A stretch of DNA of 64,000 nt from Merdicola sp963557785 (GCA_963557785.1 CAUWBF010000003.1:1-64000); one strand, 5' to 3'. Shown: positions 34,879 to 45,685, counted from the stretch's first letter. A program made the numbers and translations. The notes: generated by a model from the sequence alone, not told the origin.

Positions 34879-35700
34879 CTACAACACCTCTGTTGCTTTA
34901 ATAACATATCTTTGCTTACTATCGTTTGTACAAGTAATTAAAGTAACTTCTCTTTTTCCATTAGTATATTGACTTGTACAAGATTTATCATTTGGATCTA
35001 CAACATATTTGCTGTATACCATATATTTAACTGTTTTACCCTTTGTATCTGTTAATTCTATAATATCTCCATTTTCAAGTGTTGGTACTTTACTAAAGAA
35101 TTTAGAATTTCTATAGTTATGTCCTACTATACAGAAATTTCCTACTTTGTTTGCATCATATATTCCCTTATCTTGATCTGCTCCCCAAAATCTACATGGA
35201 GATTTTTTTAATAATTCATCTAATGCTTTTTCCGCTGTTAATGATGTACCTGGCTCTGTAACTGCTAATACCGAATAGTTTACACTTATTTTTGGAATAT
35301 TAACTATTGCAACTTCTACATATTTTGTTCCTGAATCTGTAACCATTTCATTATATGGTATTGATGCATCCTGTTCTTGCTCTCTTTCTACTATATCCTG
35401 TACTTCTTGAACAGTAGTTTCTTCTTCTTGCCCTTCAAGTTCTGTTTTATCTAACACAACAACTAGTAATTCGTCTTTTATTGTTGTATCATCGTTTTCT
35501 ATCTTTTCTATGTTTGTACTTGCTAATATTTCTTTTGCTCCCTCTTCACTTTTTGCTTTATCGTATTCTGCATAAATATAATAAGAAAATAATATGCATA
35601 TCAAAAAGACAGAAATAAAAAATTCTATTCTGTAAAACTTCTTTTTCTTTTTTAGTTCTGGTGTTATGTACAATTTCTCTGTTACAAGAATTTGATTCAT
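34879..35700 (-). CDS. Sortase
   Basis: 273 residues: short cytoplasmic start, membrane anchor (about 25-45), acidic linker (about 60-120), then the sortase domain. Catalytic His lies in VGHNYRNSKFF, Cys in VTLITCTND and Arg in KQRYVIKA. The TLxTC context is typical of class D-like enzymes. It would attach surface proteins to the wall or cross-link pili. No LPxTG-type substrate gene is seen nearby. Confidence 0.9.
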   Translation of the reverse strand: MNQILVTEKLYITPELKKKKKFYRIEFFISVFLICILFSYYIYAEYDKAKSEEGAKEILASTNIEKIENDDTTIKDELLVVVLDKTELEGQEEETTVQEVQDIVEREQEQDASIPYNEMVTDSGTKYVEVAIVNIPKISVNYSVLAVTEPGTSLTAEKALDELLKKSPCRFWGADQDKGIYDANKVGNFCIVGHNYRNSKFFSKVPTLENGDIIELTDTKGKTVKYMVYSKYVVDPNDKSCTSQYTNGKREVTLITCTNDSKQRYVIKATEVL

Positions 35701-35783
35701 TACTATCTCCTTTTTTTAGATTATAATATGCATATTAATTATATCATTTTTTTGACTTTTTGAAAACCTCTTTTTATTAAATT

Positions 35784-36632
35784 TTATATTCTATCAGATA
35801 TTTTAGCAAAATCTTCTATACTTAAGTTTTCTCCTCTTACTCTTTCATCTATATCAAGTTCATATAAAATTTCTTTTATTTTATCTTTTGTGGCTAAGTT
35901 ACTGTTTGATATAGCATTTATCAACGTCTTTCTTCTTTGCATAAATGCTATTTTTATAAGTTTGAATAATTTTTCTTCATTTAATACTTTTATTACTGGC
36001 TCTTTTCTAATTGTTAATTTTATTACTTCTGATTCTACTTCTGGTGCTGGCACAAATGAAGTGTTTGGAACAGTTCTTACTTCTTCTGCTTCTGAATAAT
36101 AATAAACTGAATATGTTATAGCACCTGTATTCTTTTTACCTGGAATTGCTGTTAATCTATCAGCAACTTCTTTTTGTATCATAACAGTTATGCTGTCTAT
36201 GTCCAGTTTTTCTTCTAATAATTTCATAATTATTGGTGTTGTAATATAATATGGAAGATTTGCAACAATTTTTACTTTTTTAGCACCTATCTCTTCTTTA
36301 TTTTTTCTTATTAATTCATGTAAATCAATTTTTAATATATCATCATTTATAACCTCAAAGTTTTTATATAAGAAAAAACGCTCATTTAAGATATCTATCA
36401 TACTGTTATCTAATTCTACACATATAACCTTTTTAGCTCTTTCTAATAAATATTTAGTAAGTGTTCCAAGCCCTGGTCCTATTTCTATAACAATATCATT
36501 ATCAGAAATATCTGCTGCACTAATTGCATCTAATATTACATTTTCATCAATTAAAAAGTTTTGCCCCAAATTCTTTTTAGCAACTATATTATATTTATTC
36601 ATTAAAAATTTAGTTTCTTTATATAAATCCAT
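35784..36632 (-). CDS. rsmA: 16S rRNA dimethyladenosine transferase RsmA (KsgA)
   Basis: 282 residues. It starts in the family's KKNLGQNFL, with SAM motif VIEIGPGLGTLT and target-base motif NLPYYIT. It dimethylates two adenines near the 3' end of 16S rRNA in late 30S assembly. Loss gives kasugamycin resistance. The C-terminal helical domain is present and complete. It is followed by the sortase gene after about 80 bp. Confidence 0.97.
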   Translation of the reverse strand: MDLYKETKFLMNKYNIVAKKNLGQNFLIDENVILDAISAADISDNDIVIEIGPGLGTLTKYLLERAKKVICVELDNSMIDILNERFFLYKNFEVINDDILKIDLHELIRKNKEEIGAKKVKIVANLPYYITTPIIMKLLEEKLDIDSITVMIQKEVADRLTAIPGKKNTGAITYSVYYYSEAEEVRTVPNTSFVPAPEVESEVIKLTIRKEPVIKVLNEEKLFKLIKIAFMQRRKTLINAISNSNLATKDKIKEILYELDIDERVRGENLSIEDFAKISDRI

Positions 36633-36762
36633 AATTTACCTACCTCTTAAGTATTATTATATTATATTTGTAAACATCTTGTAAATACTCTTAATTCTTA
36701 TTGATTTTTACTTTTAATTAATATAAAATAATGTCATAAACTTACAAAAGAGTGGTGAAAAG

Positions 36763-39042
36763 ATGAATCCAAAAAATAGAAATATAAAAAATAATAATAT
36801 AACAAATACAAATCCAGTTGCTAATAACTTAAATTTCTTTTCTTCTAAAAGATTTAAAGCACTTTTACTTTGCTTTTTCTTTATATTAATACTTTTAATA
36901 GGCAGAATCGGTTATTTACAATTTATAAAAGGATCCTATTTAAAGGAATTAGCATATAAACAACAATCAACAAATCAATTAATTAGTCCAAAAAGAGGTA
37001 CAATTTATGATTCTACTGGTAAAAAGTTAGCTATTAGTTCTATTGTTGATACTGTAACAATTAATCCTTCAAAGATTACAGGAAAAACTGAAGAATCTAC
37101 AAAAGCAAAAAAAGAATTAGTTGCTAAGGGCCTTTCTGAAATCTTTGAATTAGACTATGAAGAAACTTTAGCTAAAGTTAATAGTACTTCTTCTGTGCAA
37201 ACCATTGCAAAAAAAGTAGAACAAGATAAAATTGATAAATTAAAATCTTGGATGGATGAAAATGATATTGCTGTTGGTATAAATATTGATGAAGATACCA
37301 AAAGAACCTATCCATATAATAATTTAGCCTCTAATTTAATTGGATTTTGTGGTAGCGAAAATGAAGGTAAACAAGGAATCGAATTAAAATGGAATTCAAT
37401 TCTTACTGGTACACCTGGAAAAATTGTAACGTCAAAAGATGCTGTTCAAGAAGAAATTCCAAATACTGATGAAACATATATACCAGCTGAAAATGGTAAT
37501 GATATAGTTTTAACAATAGATGTTAAAATTCAAGCTATAGTAGAAAAATATTTAAAAGAAGCTGTTACAGAATTTTCTGCTACAAAAGGCGGTACTGTTA
37601 TTGCTATGAATCCTACAACTGGTGATATTTTAGCAATGGCTTCTTATCCAGACTATAACTTAAATTATCCATCTGAACCAAATGAAACTTTACAAACTAC
37701 TTGGGATACTTTAACTACTGATCAAAAAAATGATGCATTACAAGAAATGTGGAGAAATAGATTAATAAGTAGTACTTATGAGCCAGGCTCACCTTTTAAA
37801 CTTATAACTGCTGCAGTTTCTTTAGAAGAAAATATAACAAGTGAAGATATTTCAACAGATTTTTACTGTGCAGGTCATGAAGATGTAAATGGTCAATCTG
37901 TTAGTTGTTGGTCTCAGAATCATAAAGGTTACAAATCTTTAAGACAGGCTCTAGAATATTCTTGTAACCCTTCATTTATACAATTAGGTAGAAGAATAGG
38001 TGCTGAAACTTTATATAAATACTATGCTGCCTTTGGGCTATTTAATAAAACTGGTATTGACTTACCATCAGAATCTACAAGTATATTCTTTAAGTCAACA
38101 GATACTATAAGACCTATAGAGCTTGCAACAATGTCATTTGGACAAAGAATTAATATAACACCTATTCAATTAGTAACGGCTGTATCTGCAATAGCTAATG
38201 ATGGAATTTTAATGAAACCACGTATAGTAAAGCAAATTATAAATACTGATACAAATACAGTTACAGATATTGAGCCAGTTCAAGTAAGACAAGTTGTATC
38301 AAAATCAACATCTGAAAGAATGAGAGATTTGATGCATTCTGTTGTTACAGATGGTTCTGGTAGAACTGCAAATATTGCTGGATATTCTATTGGTGGAAAA
38401 ACAGGTACTTCCGAACCTCCTGTTGGTAAAAAAGAAGAAGGTTATATTGCATCTTATATAGCTATAGCACCAACTGAAAAGCCTGAAATTTGCTTATTAA
38501 TGGCTTTACATGATCCTCAAGGTAAACACCAAGGTGGACAAACTTGTGGTCCTTATGTTGGAAAAATGTTAGCTGAAATATTACCTTATTTAGGTCTAAA
38601 TTCTAGCAATATTGAAACAACTACAGCTGAAACTACTTCAATAACTTCTGATTCTAAAATTACTGTTCCAGATGTAAGAAATAAAACAGTTACAGAAGCA
38701 AAGAAAATTTTACAACAATCAGGATTTAAAGTTAATCTTTCTGTTAATGGCGATGAGAATTCTTTAGTAGTTACAAGTCAAGTACCTGAACCTGGAACTT
38801 CAATACCAACTAATTCAATAATTTCGTTATATACTACAGAAAATGATACAAGAGTATCTGTTCAAGTTCCTGATCTTATAGGATTAACTATTGAAGAAGC
38901 TCAAAGTAAATTATTTTCTAGTAAATTAAATTTAACATTTACAGAATCATCCACAACAGGAACTATATCTAGTCAGGATATTAAGTCTGGTTCAATGGTA
39001 GAAGAAGGCACTGTAATTAAAGTAACAATAAGTTCAAATTAA
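36763..39042 (+). CDS. PASTA-domain class B penicillin-binding protein (SpoVD/FtsI-like)
   Basis: 759 residues: N-terminal membrane anchor (about 32-50), dimerisation domain, transpeptidase with active site SPFK (about Ser 342), SCN as the second motif and KTGTS (about 545), then two C-terminal PASTA repeats (about 640-700 and 705-758). It cross-links peptidoglycan at the septum or in the spore cortex. SpoVD has usually one PASTA and PBP2x two, so the exact role is open. It is monocistronic. Confidence 0.92.
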   Translation: MNPKNRNIKNNNITNTNPVANNLNFFSSKRFKALLLCFFFILILLIGRIGYLQFIKGSYLKELAYKQQSTNQLISPKRGTIYDSTGKKLAISSIVDTVTINPSKITGKTEESTKAKKELVAKGLSEIFELDYEETLAKVNSTSSVQTIAKKVEQDKIDKLKSWMDENDIAVGINIDEDTKRTYPYNNLASNLIGFCGSENEGKQGIELKWNSILTGTPGKIVTSKDAVQEEIPNTDETYIPAENGNDIVLTIDVKIQAIVEKYLKEAVTEFSATKGGTVIAMNPTTGDILAMASYPDYNLNYPSEPNETLQTTWDTLTTDQKNDALQEMWRNRLISSTYEPGSPFKLITAAVSLEENITSEDISTDFYCAGHEDVNGQSVSCWSQNHKGYKSLRQALEYSCNPSFIQLGRRIGAETLYKYYAAFGLFNKTGIDLPSESTSIFFKSTDTIRPIELATMSFGQRINITPIQLVTAVSAIANDGILMKPRIVKQIINTDTNTVTDIEPVQVRQVVSKSTSERMRDLMHSVVTDGSGRTANIAGYSIGGKTGTSEPPVGKKEEGYIASYIAIAPTEKPEICLLMALHDPQGKHQGGQTCGPYVGKMLAEILPYLGLNSSNIETTTAETTSITSDSKITVPDVRNKTVTEAKKILQQSGFKVNLSVNGDENSLVVTSQVPEPGTSIPTNSIISLYTTENDTRVSVQVPDLIGLTIEEAQSKLFSSKLNLTFTESSTTGTISSQDIKSGSMVEEGTVIKVTISSN

Positions 39043-39053
39043 TTTATAAAGAA

Positions 39054-39088
39054 AGAAGGAATGAAATAAAATTCATTCCTTCTTTTTT
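39054..39088. terminator. Bidirectional terminator
   Basis: 11-bp stem GAAGGAATGAA / TTCATTCCTTC followed by six T, between the PBP and P-ATPase genes. Confidence 0.85.
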
Positions 39089-41711
39089 AAGCATTTTTAT
39101 ATTCATATACAACTTTTCCAAATTTTATTTCATTTAACTTCTTTTGTACTTCTATAATGGTAATAGGTGAAATAGATATTAGTGCAACATATATCCATTG
39201 TATTCCGTTTAAAGGTACAAGTTCAAATAAATTAGAAATTCCTGGTATAATTGCTACTCCAACTTGTAATATAGTTCCAATTATAAATGCTCCTAATAAA
39301 TATTTATTTTCTGTTATACCACTTTTAAATATGGATTCTTCACTCTTAATATTAAAACTATGTACCAACTCTAATATTCCCAAACTTATAAATGCCATTG
39401 TTCTTCCCACTTCTAGACTGTATTTATTACCAATACTAAATGCTAATATTGTAAGCATACCTATCATAAAACCTTCTACAAATATTTTTCCCCATAAACC
39501 ATCCGCAAAAATTCCTTTTTTGGAATCCATTGGTTTTCTATTCATTATATCCTTATCTGGTTTTTCCAATCCTAAAGCTATTCCTGGAATAGAATCTGTA
39601 ACTAGATTTATCCATAATAGTTGTACCGCAAGTAAAGGTGATTTTACTCCAAGTAATATTCCTATAAAGATTGTTACTATCTCTCCTATATTAGTTGAAA
39701 TTAAAAAATGTATAGACTTTCTTATATTACTATATATACATCTTCCCTGTTTTACTGCTTCAACAATAGTAACGAAATTATCATCTGTAAGTATCATATC
39801 TGATGCATTTTTTGCAACATCTGTCCCATTTAGCCCCATTGCAATTCCTATATCTGCATTTTTAAGAGCTGGTGCATCATTTACACCGTCTCCGGTCATT
39901 GCAACGACCGCTCCTGTACTTTGAAAAGCCTTTACTATTCTAACCTTATGTTCTGGTGTAACTCTTGCAAAAACTGAATATCTCATAATATCTCTTTCTA
40001 AATCAATTTGAGATATTTTATCTAATTCCTTACCTGTAATTGCTAAATCATTATTCTTTAATATTCCCAGTTCTCTTGCTATTGCTTTGGCGGTAATTAT
40101 ATGATCCCCTGTTATCATTACAGTTTTTATCCCAGCTTTTTTACAAGTTTGAACAGCTTCTTTTACTCCATCTCTTACTGGGTCCATCATTCCTATTAAT
40201 CCTATAAAATTTAGTTCTGTTTCTATTGTTGATGATTCAATTTTGCTTGGAAGCTTTTCCACATCTTTATACCCAACCGCTAATACTCTTAAAGCTTTAT
40301 CTGCCATATTATTATTTTCACTTTGTATTTTTTCTTTCTTTGCCTCATTAAATTTATTTAATATACCATTTTCATAATAATTGGTACATCTATCAAATAG
40401 AACATCTGGAGCTCCCTTTGTAATTATTCTATATTTTCCATTTTCTAATTTATGTATTGTTGTCATAAGTTTTCTAGAAGATTCAAAAGGTATTTCATTA
40501 ATTTTAGGATATTTAAGATACAAATCTTCTTTATTTATATTATTATCTAATGCACAATTTACAATAGCTACCTCTGTTGCTTCTCCTTCCGCTACAAATT
40601 TTGAGTTATCATTTTTAATGTTGCAATCAGTACACATACTTGCAAGCTCTAAAATAAAATTTTTATCTCCATTTATTTTTATTACCTTCATTTTATTTTG
40701 AGTTAATGTACCCGTTTTATCTGAACAAATTACTTTACTACTTCCTAAAGTTTCAACAGCAGGCAGTTTCCTAATTATTGTATTTTTCTTTGCCATTCTT
40801 GTAACACCAATTGATAGCATTATTGTAACTACTGCTGGGAGTCCCTCTGGTATAGCAGCAACTGCAAGTCCAACTGATGTCATAAACATTTCTAATGGTG
40901 GTATCTTTTTAAATATTCCTATTACGAATATAAATAAACATATTCCTAAACAAGTCCAACCTATAACTTTTCCAACCTCAGCTAATTTCTTTTGAATTGG
41001 TGTTTCAGGTGATTCATCCTCAATTATCATTTTTGCTATTTTTCCAACTTTTGTATTCATTCCTGTTTCTGTTACAATACCTATACCATGTCCATTAGTT
41101 ATTATTGTTCCTCCAAAAGCTATATTCTTCATATCCCCAGTAGGTATATTTTCTTCTAAAATTATATCTGATGTTTTTTCTACGGCTATATTTTCTCCTG
41201 TCAAGCTAGATTCTTCTATTTTTAAATTATATGCTTCTATAATTCTACAATCTGCTGGTACAAAATTTCCTGATTCTAATATTACAATATCTCCTGGTAC
41301 TACTTCATCATTATCTATATTAATTAGATTTCCATTTCGTCTTACTTTTGCCATAGGAGCAGACATCTTTTTTAGTGCTTCTATAGATTTTTCTGCTTTT
41401 GCCTCTTGTATTAATCCCATAAGAGCATTAAATATAACTATCGCAATAATTATTATTGAGTCAAAATAATCATTACTTCCTTCTATATAGCTGACTACTG
41501 CAGATATAATAGAAGCAATTATTAATATAATAATCATAAAATCATTAAATTGTTTTAAAAATCTAACAAAAAAACTCTCCTTCTTTCTTCCTTCTAGTCT
41601 ATTTGGTCCATATCTTTCAATTCTTTTTATTATCTCCTCATCATTTAAACCATATTTTTCATTTGTATTTAAAATTTCTAAAACATCATGTATGCTTTTT
41701 GTATACCACAT
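39087..41711 (-). CDS. P-type cation ATPase, Ca2+ (PMA1/SERCA-like) type
   Basis: 874 residues. Actuator motif SLTGE, phosphorylation motif CSDKTGTLTQ (Asp near 329), hinge MTGDGVNDAPALKNAD and ten predicted membrane helices. Helix 4 has AVAAIPEGLPAVVT (PEGL), helix 6 region LLWINLVTDSIPGIALG, both matching SERCA-type Ca2+ sites. It pumps Ca2+ (possibly Mn2+) out of the cell using ATP. It is a single-gene unit. Confidence 0.93.
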   Translation of the reverse strand: MWYTKSIHDVLEILNTNEKYGLNDEEIIKRIERYGPNRLEGRKKESFFVRFLKQFNDFMIIILIIASIISAVVSYIEGSNDYFDSIIIIAIVIFNALMGLIQEAKAEKSIEALKKMSAPMAKVRRNGNLINIDNDEVVPGDIVILESGNFVPADCRIIEAYNLKIEESSLTGENIAVEKTSDIILEENIPTGDMKNIAFGGTIITNGHGIGIVTETGMNTKVGKIAKMIIEDESPETPIQKKLAEVGKVIGWTCLGICLFIFVIGIFKKIPPLEMFMTSVGLAVAAIPEGLPAVVTIMLSIGVTRMAKKNTIIRKLPAVETLGSSKVICSDKTGTLTQNKMKVIKINGDKNFILELASMCTDCNIKNDNSKFVAEGEATEVAIVNCALDNNINKEDLYLKYPKINEIPFESSRKLMTTIHKLENGKYRIITKGAPDVLFDRCTNYYENGILNKFNEAKKEKIQSENNNMADKALRVLAVGYKDVEKLPSKIESSTIETELNFIGLIGMMDPVRDGVKEAVQTCKKAGIKTVMITGDHIITAKAIARELGILKNNDLAITGKELDKISQIDLERDIMRYSVFARVTPEHKVRIVKAFQSTGAVVAMTGDGVNDAPALKNADIGIAMGLNGTDVAKNASDMILTDDNFVTIVEAVKQGRCIYSNIRKSIHFLISTNIGEIVTIFIGILLGVKSPLLAVQLLWINLVTDSIPGIALGLEKPDKDIMNRKPMDSKKGIFADGLWGKIFVEGFMIGMLTILAFSIGNKYSLEVGRTMAFISLGILELVHSFNIKSEESIFKSGITENKYLLGAFIIGTILQVGVAIIPGISNLFELVPLNGIQWIYVALISISPITIIEVQKKLNEIKFGKVVYEYKNA

Positions 41712-41784
41712 ATTTTTATCTCCTTTGTATAATTTCTATTTATATATTTATATGCTTGTACAATTATTTTAGAACTTTAAATAT

Positions 41785-41813
41785 TTGATTATTATGTAAA
41801 TATATGCTATAAT
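41785..41813 (+). promoter_or_regulatory. Promoter of the small gene at 41847
   Basis: TTGATT (41785-41790), 17-nt spacer ending TGC, TATAAT (41808-41813), i.e. an extended -10. It is nearly the same design as the promoter at 56944. Confidence 0.75.
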
Positions 41814-41846
41814 TAATTTCTAAAATCCCCAAGGAGGTATGGTTGA

Positions 41847-42083
41847 ATGGAAAAAGAAGCAAAAAAGGTAACTCGGACAATCGCATCCTATAGTTTTATA
41901 GCATATTATGATTCGGCAAATTGCTTTTCTATAGAATTCGACACCTATTGCTTATATGAAAAAGCTGTAACCATGGTGTCTAAGTACTATGGAACAAGGG
42001 ATAATGCTAATAGTAACAAGTTTAAGTTTACCCGCAAAGCTGATTTTAATGGCTTTGTAAAAAGTGTTTCAGAGCTGTTATAA
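41847..42083 (+). CDS. Small hypothetical protein, 78 residues
   Basis: A compact mixed protein (TIASYSFIAYYDSANCFSIE, YEKAVTMVSKYYG, FTRKADFNGFVKSVSELL), soluble and without Cys clusters. Perfect AAGGAGGT ribosome site, own promoter and own terminator: a well-expressed stand-alone gene. Codon use (ACT CGG, CGC, GGC) is visibly richer in G+C than neighbours. No family recognised. Confidence 0.75.
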   Translation: MEKEAKKVTRTIASYSFIAYYDSANCFSIEFDTYCLYEKAVTMVSKYYGTRDNANSNKFKFTRKADFNGFVKSVSELL

Positions 42084-42105
42084 GCTCACAACCATTTACA
42101 AAAAA

Positions 42106-42130
42106 GCACCATCGTAATTTGATGGTGCTC
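42106..42130. terminator. Terminator between small gene and smc
   Basis: 9-bp stem AGCACCATC / GATGGTGCT with T run CTTTT on the plus side; it probably serves both genes. Confidence 0.85.
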
Positions 42131-42136
42131 TTTTCA

Positions 42137-45100
42137 TTATTTTAATTTCATAGATAATAATTTACTAATTCCGTTTTCTTCCATTGTTACTCCGTAAACA
42201 GTATCTGCTGCTTCCATTGTTCCTTTTCTATGAGTTATTACTAAGAATTGAGTTTCTTTAGAGAATTTCTTTAAATACTCTGCATATCTGTATACATTTA
42301 CATCATCTAGTGCCGCTTCAATCTCGTCTAATACACAGAAAGGTGCTGGATTTATTTTTAATATTGCAAATAATATTGCTATAGCTGTAAAAGCTTTTTC
42401 GCCTCCAGAAAGTAGAGTCATACTTTGTAACTTCTTTCCTGGTGGTTGAACATGTATATCTATTCCGCATTCTAAAATATTTTGTTCATCTAATAATATT
42501 AATTCTGCCTTTCCTCCACCAAATAGTTCTTGGAATACCTCATTAAAATTATGATTTATCTCTTTAAATTTCTCGCTAAATTGATCTTTCATTGTTGAAG
42601 TCATATCTGAAATTATTTTTCTTAATTTTGTCATTGAATTTTCTAAATCTAATCTTTGCTCACACATAAAATCATATCTATCTTTCATTTGTTTATATTC
42701 TTCGATAGAATCTATATTTATGCTACCTAAATCTTTTATTTGTGCTCTTAATGTATTTACTTGTTTTTGTGTACTTGATATATTTGAAGGTCTTTCATAT
42801 TCTCCTGCATTATTAGGTGTAACTTCATATTCTTCCCACATATTATTTATTACATCTTCTAAGTCTTGTGAAATTTTAGTTTTCTTTACATCCATTTTTA
42901 CTAATTGTTCTTTCAACTCTTCAATTTTATTAAATTGATTAGAAATATCTTCTTCTATTTCTTCTAATTTCTTATTTTTTTCTGTTCTTAGAACTTTTAA
43001 TTCCTCTACCCTGCTTCCACTATTTGCTACTTCATTTTTTACTTGTTCAATTTCTTCTTTTAATTTTGTAATATTTTCTTCTAATTGTTTATTATCTTGA
43101 ATTATAGTTTGAATTTGTTTCTCCTTATTTTCTATGTTTGATTTGCTTAATTTAATATCCTGCTCTATCATTTCAGCAATTTCATTTATAGAATTTTCAC
43201 TTTCTTCAAAAGATGATACTGATATTTTTAAATTTGTTATATCAAAATTTAAATCATCAATATATTTTTGATCATCTTTATTTAAGCTTGCAAATTCTTC
43301 TATTACTTGATTTAATTCTTCAGTTTCTTTTGTTAAAACTACAATTTCGTTTTGTTTTTCTTCTTTTGTTTTTATACTCTCTGCTTTTTGATCTGCAATT
43401 GATTCTAGTTCTTCTTTTAGTTTATTTAATCTCTTTTCTAGTCTATCAACATTTTCTTCTACTGCTACTAATTTTTGTTTTTCAGTTGCATATACAATAT
43501 CAACCTCTTGTAGTTCTCTTTCTAAGCTTTCACTAGCCTCTAGTAAATCTTCTATTCCTTCTATATATTCTTCTTTTTCTGTTTCTACTTTGCTTAATTT
43601 TTCTTTTAATTTTTTTATTTCTTTTATTAAGTCTTCTATTTCTCTGCTTCTTCCTAAAATATTTACTGTTTTTTGTAATACAGACCCCCCTGTAATTGCC
43701 CCAGATGCATTTATAACATCACCTTCTACTGTAACTATTCTGAATGAATATTTATTCTTTTTGGCTAAAGCTACCCCTGCATCCATATTTTCTACAATTA
43801 CTGTTCTTCCGAGTAAGTTTAATATAATTCCTTCATATTTTTTATCATATTTTACTAAATCTGAAGCAATTCCAATAACTCCATTTATTCCTTTACTATC
43901 AACTTTTTCTATTTTTTTACCTTTAACTGAAGTAATTGGTAAAAATGAAGCTCTACCCAGATTATTTTTTCTTAAATGCTCTACTAATTTCTTAGCTTCA
44001 TCTTCTGATTCAGTAACAATATTTTGAAGTCCTGCTCCTAAACACATTTCTAATGCTGTTTCGTACTCTTTTGGAGCATTTATTATATTTGCTAAAACTC
44101 CATAAACACCTTTTCCAAGTTCTTTTATGTTTTCACAATCAACTAATAAAGATTTTACACTCTTTGTATATCCTTCTTTTTCTTTTTCTGTCTCTTGTAA
44201 AAACTTCAATCTAGAATCTTTCATTCTAATGTCATAACTAATTTTATTTATCTCATCATCATATGCTTTTATTTTATTTGTACTTTCTTGTTTTTTGTCT
44301 TTCATATCTGATATACTTCCAGATATTTTATTTCTTTTAGCTTCTATTTGTGCAAATGTTTCTGAAATATCAGACTTTTTCATTCTTGAACTATCTAATT
44401 CAGAAATTGTAGTTTGCATTTCGAACTTAACATTCTTTTCTCTTTTCTCTAAATTGTCAAAAGTTACATCTTGTGTGTTTATTTCATTTTGAATCTCATA
44501 TTTTCTATCTATATTGTCAGAAACTTTTTTCTTTTTACTTTCTATTTCTAATTCTTTAGATGATAGTTTTTCTGATACTTTTGCAAGTTCTTCCTCTTTT
44601 TCTTTTAGCTCTTTTTCAAATTTTTCCTTGTTATTATATAAGTTTTCTTTTTTAGCTAATTTTTGTTCTTTATCATCTTCTAAAGATTTAATTTTAGAGT
44701 TTAATTCCTCTATCTCGTTTTTGTATCTTTCATTATTTGAATTATTATTCGCAATTCTTTCGCTACATACATTAATATCAGAATTAATTTTTTCTATTTT
44801 ATTTGTACTTTCGAAACCTATATTTTGCATTTTTTCTATTTCTGTAATAAGTTCATCTATTTCTCTTTTTAAAATCTCTTTTGAAGCTTTTTTATCATCT
44901 TGTTTTTTGCATTCTTCATCATATGAATTTTGCATTATATCTTCATCATTTTTTAATTGTTCTAACTTTTCTTTATATGAATCTATATTGTATAAGAATA
45001 GTCCTATTTCTATATTTTTTAATTCTTCTCTTAAATCTAAAAATTTCTTTGCTTTTTCTGATTGCAATTTTAGAGGTTCTATGCTGCTTTCAATTTCTGA

Positions 45101-45685
45101 TAAAATATCATTTATTCTTAATAGGTTTAGTTTTGTATGTTCTAATTTTTTTTCTGATTCTTCTTTTCTTGTTCTATATTTTACTATTCCAGCAGCCTCT
45201 TCAAAAATATGTCTTCTATCCTCAGATTTATTACTTAAAATTTCATCTATTTTTCCTTGACCAATAATTGAATATCCATCTTTTCCTATACCAGTATCCA
45301 TAAATAGTTCTAATATATCTTTTAGTCTACAAGCTACTTTATTTATATAATATCCTGATTCACCACTTCTATATATTCTTCTAGTCACTGTTACTTCTGA
45401 ATATTCTATAGGTAATTTACCATCTTGATTATCAAATACAAGTGATGCCTCTGCAAATCCTAAAGATTTTCTATTTTGAGTACCTGCAAATATAATATCC
45501 TCTGATTTTGAACCTCTTAAAGATTTTATACTTTGTTCTCCTAAAACCCATCTAATAGCATCTGAAATATTACTCTTTCCAGATCCATTAGGTCCTATAA
45601 CTGTTGTAATTCCTGGCATAAAATCTAATACTGTTTTATCAGCAAATGATTTGAATCCTTGTAATTCTAGTCTTTTTAAATACAT
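42137..45685 (-). CDS. smc: Chromosome segregation protein SMC
   Basis: 1182 residues, full length. N-terminal Walker A GPNGSGKSN (about 32), two long coiled coils, a hinge in the middle (about 510-660, with GVYGVLANII and INASGAITGGSV), and C-terminal signature LLSGGEKAF with Walker B FCVLDEIEAALDD. It organises and segregates the chromosome together with ScpA/ScpB. These partners and ftsY/rnc, the common neighbours, are not in this window on either side. Confidence 0.97.
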   Translation of the reverse strand: MYLKRLELQGFKSFADKTVLDFMPGITTVIGPNGSGKSNISDAIRWVLGEQSIKSLRGSKSEDIIFAGTQNRKSLGFAEASLVFDNQDGKLPIEYSEVTVTRRIYRSGESGYYINKVACRLKDILELFMDTGIGKDGYSIIGQGKIDEILSNKSEDRRHIFEEAAGIVKYRTRKEESEKKLEHTKLNLLRINDILSEIESSIEPLKLQSEKAKKFLDLREELKNIEIGLFLYNIDSYKEKLEQLKNDEDIMQNSYDEECKKQDDKKASKEILKREIDELITEIEKMQNIGFESTNKIEKINSDINVCSERIANNNSNNERYKNEIEELNSKIKSLEDDKEQKLAKKENLYNNKEKFEKELKEKEEELAKVSEKLSSKELEIESKKKKVSDNIDRKYEIQNEINTQDVTFDNLEKREKNVKFEMQTTISELDSSRMKKSDISETFAQIEAKRNKISGSISDMKDKKQESTNKIKAYDDEINKISYDIRMKDSRLKFLQETEKEKEGYTKSVKSLLVDCENIKELGKGVYGVLANIINAPKEYETALEMCLGAGLQNIVTESEDEAKKLVEHLRKNNLGRASFLPITSVKGKKIEKVDSKGINGVIGIASDLVKYDKKYEGIILNLLGRTVIVENMDAGVALAKKNKYSFRIVTVEGDVINASGAITGGSVLQKTVNILGRSREIEDLIKEIKKLKEKLSKVETEKEEYIEGIEDLLEASESLERELQEVDIVYATEKQKLVAVEENVDRLEKRLNKLKEELESIADQKAESIKTKEEKQNEIVVLTKETEELNQVIEEFASLNKDDQKYIDDLNFDITNLKISVSSFEESENSINEIAEMIEQDIKLSKSNIENKEKQIQTIIQDNKQLEENITKLKEEIEQVKNEVANSGSRVEELKVLRTEKNKKLEEIEEDISNQFNKIEELKEQLVKMDVKKTKISQDLEDVINNMWEEYEVTPNNAGEYERPSNISSTQKQVNTLRAQIKDLGSINIDSIEEYKQMKDRYDFMCEQRLDLENSMTKLRKIISDMTSTMKDQFSEKFKEINHNFNEVFQELFGGGKAELILLDEQNILECGIDIHVQPPGKKLQSMTLLSGGEKAFTAIAILFAILKINPAPFCVLDEIEAALDDVNVYRYAEYLKKFSKETQFLVITHRKGTMEAADTVYGVTMEENGISKLLSMKLK

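Noticed and set aside
39157..39924. A 255-codon plus-strand frame opposite the P-type ATPase
   Set aside because: Antisense shadow; the minus-strand gene has all P-ATPase motifs.
43590..44027. A 145-codon plus-strand frame opposite the SMC hinge
   Set aside because: No start signals and no recognisable pattern; it is the complement of a conserved part of smc.
44514..45260. A 248-codon plus-strand frame opposite smc
   Set aside because: Antisense of the SMC coiled coil, Ser/Phe/Leu-biased, no ribosome site; smc itself is unmistakable.
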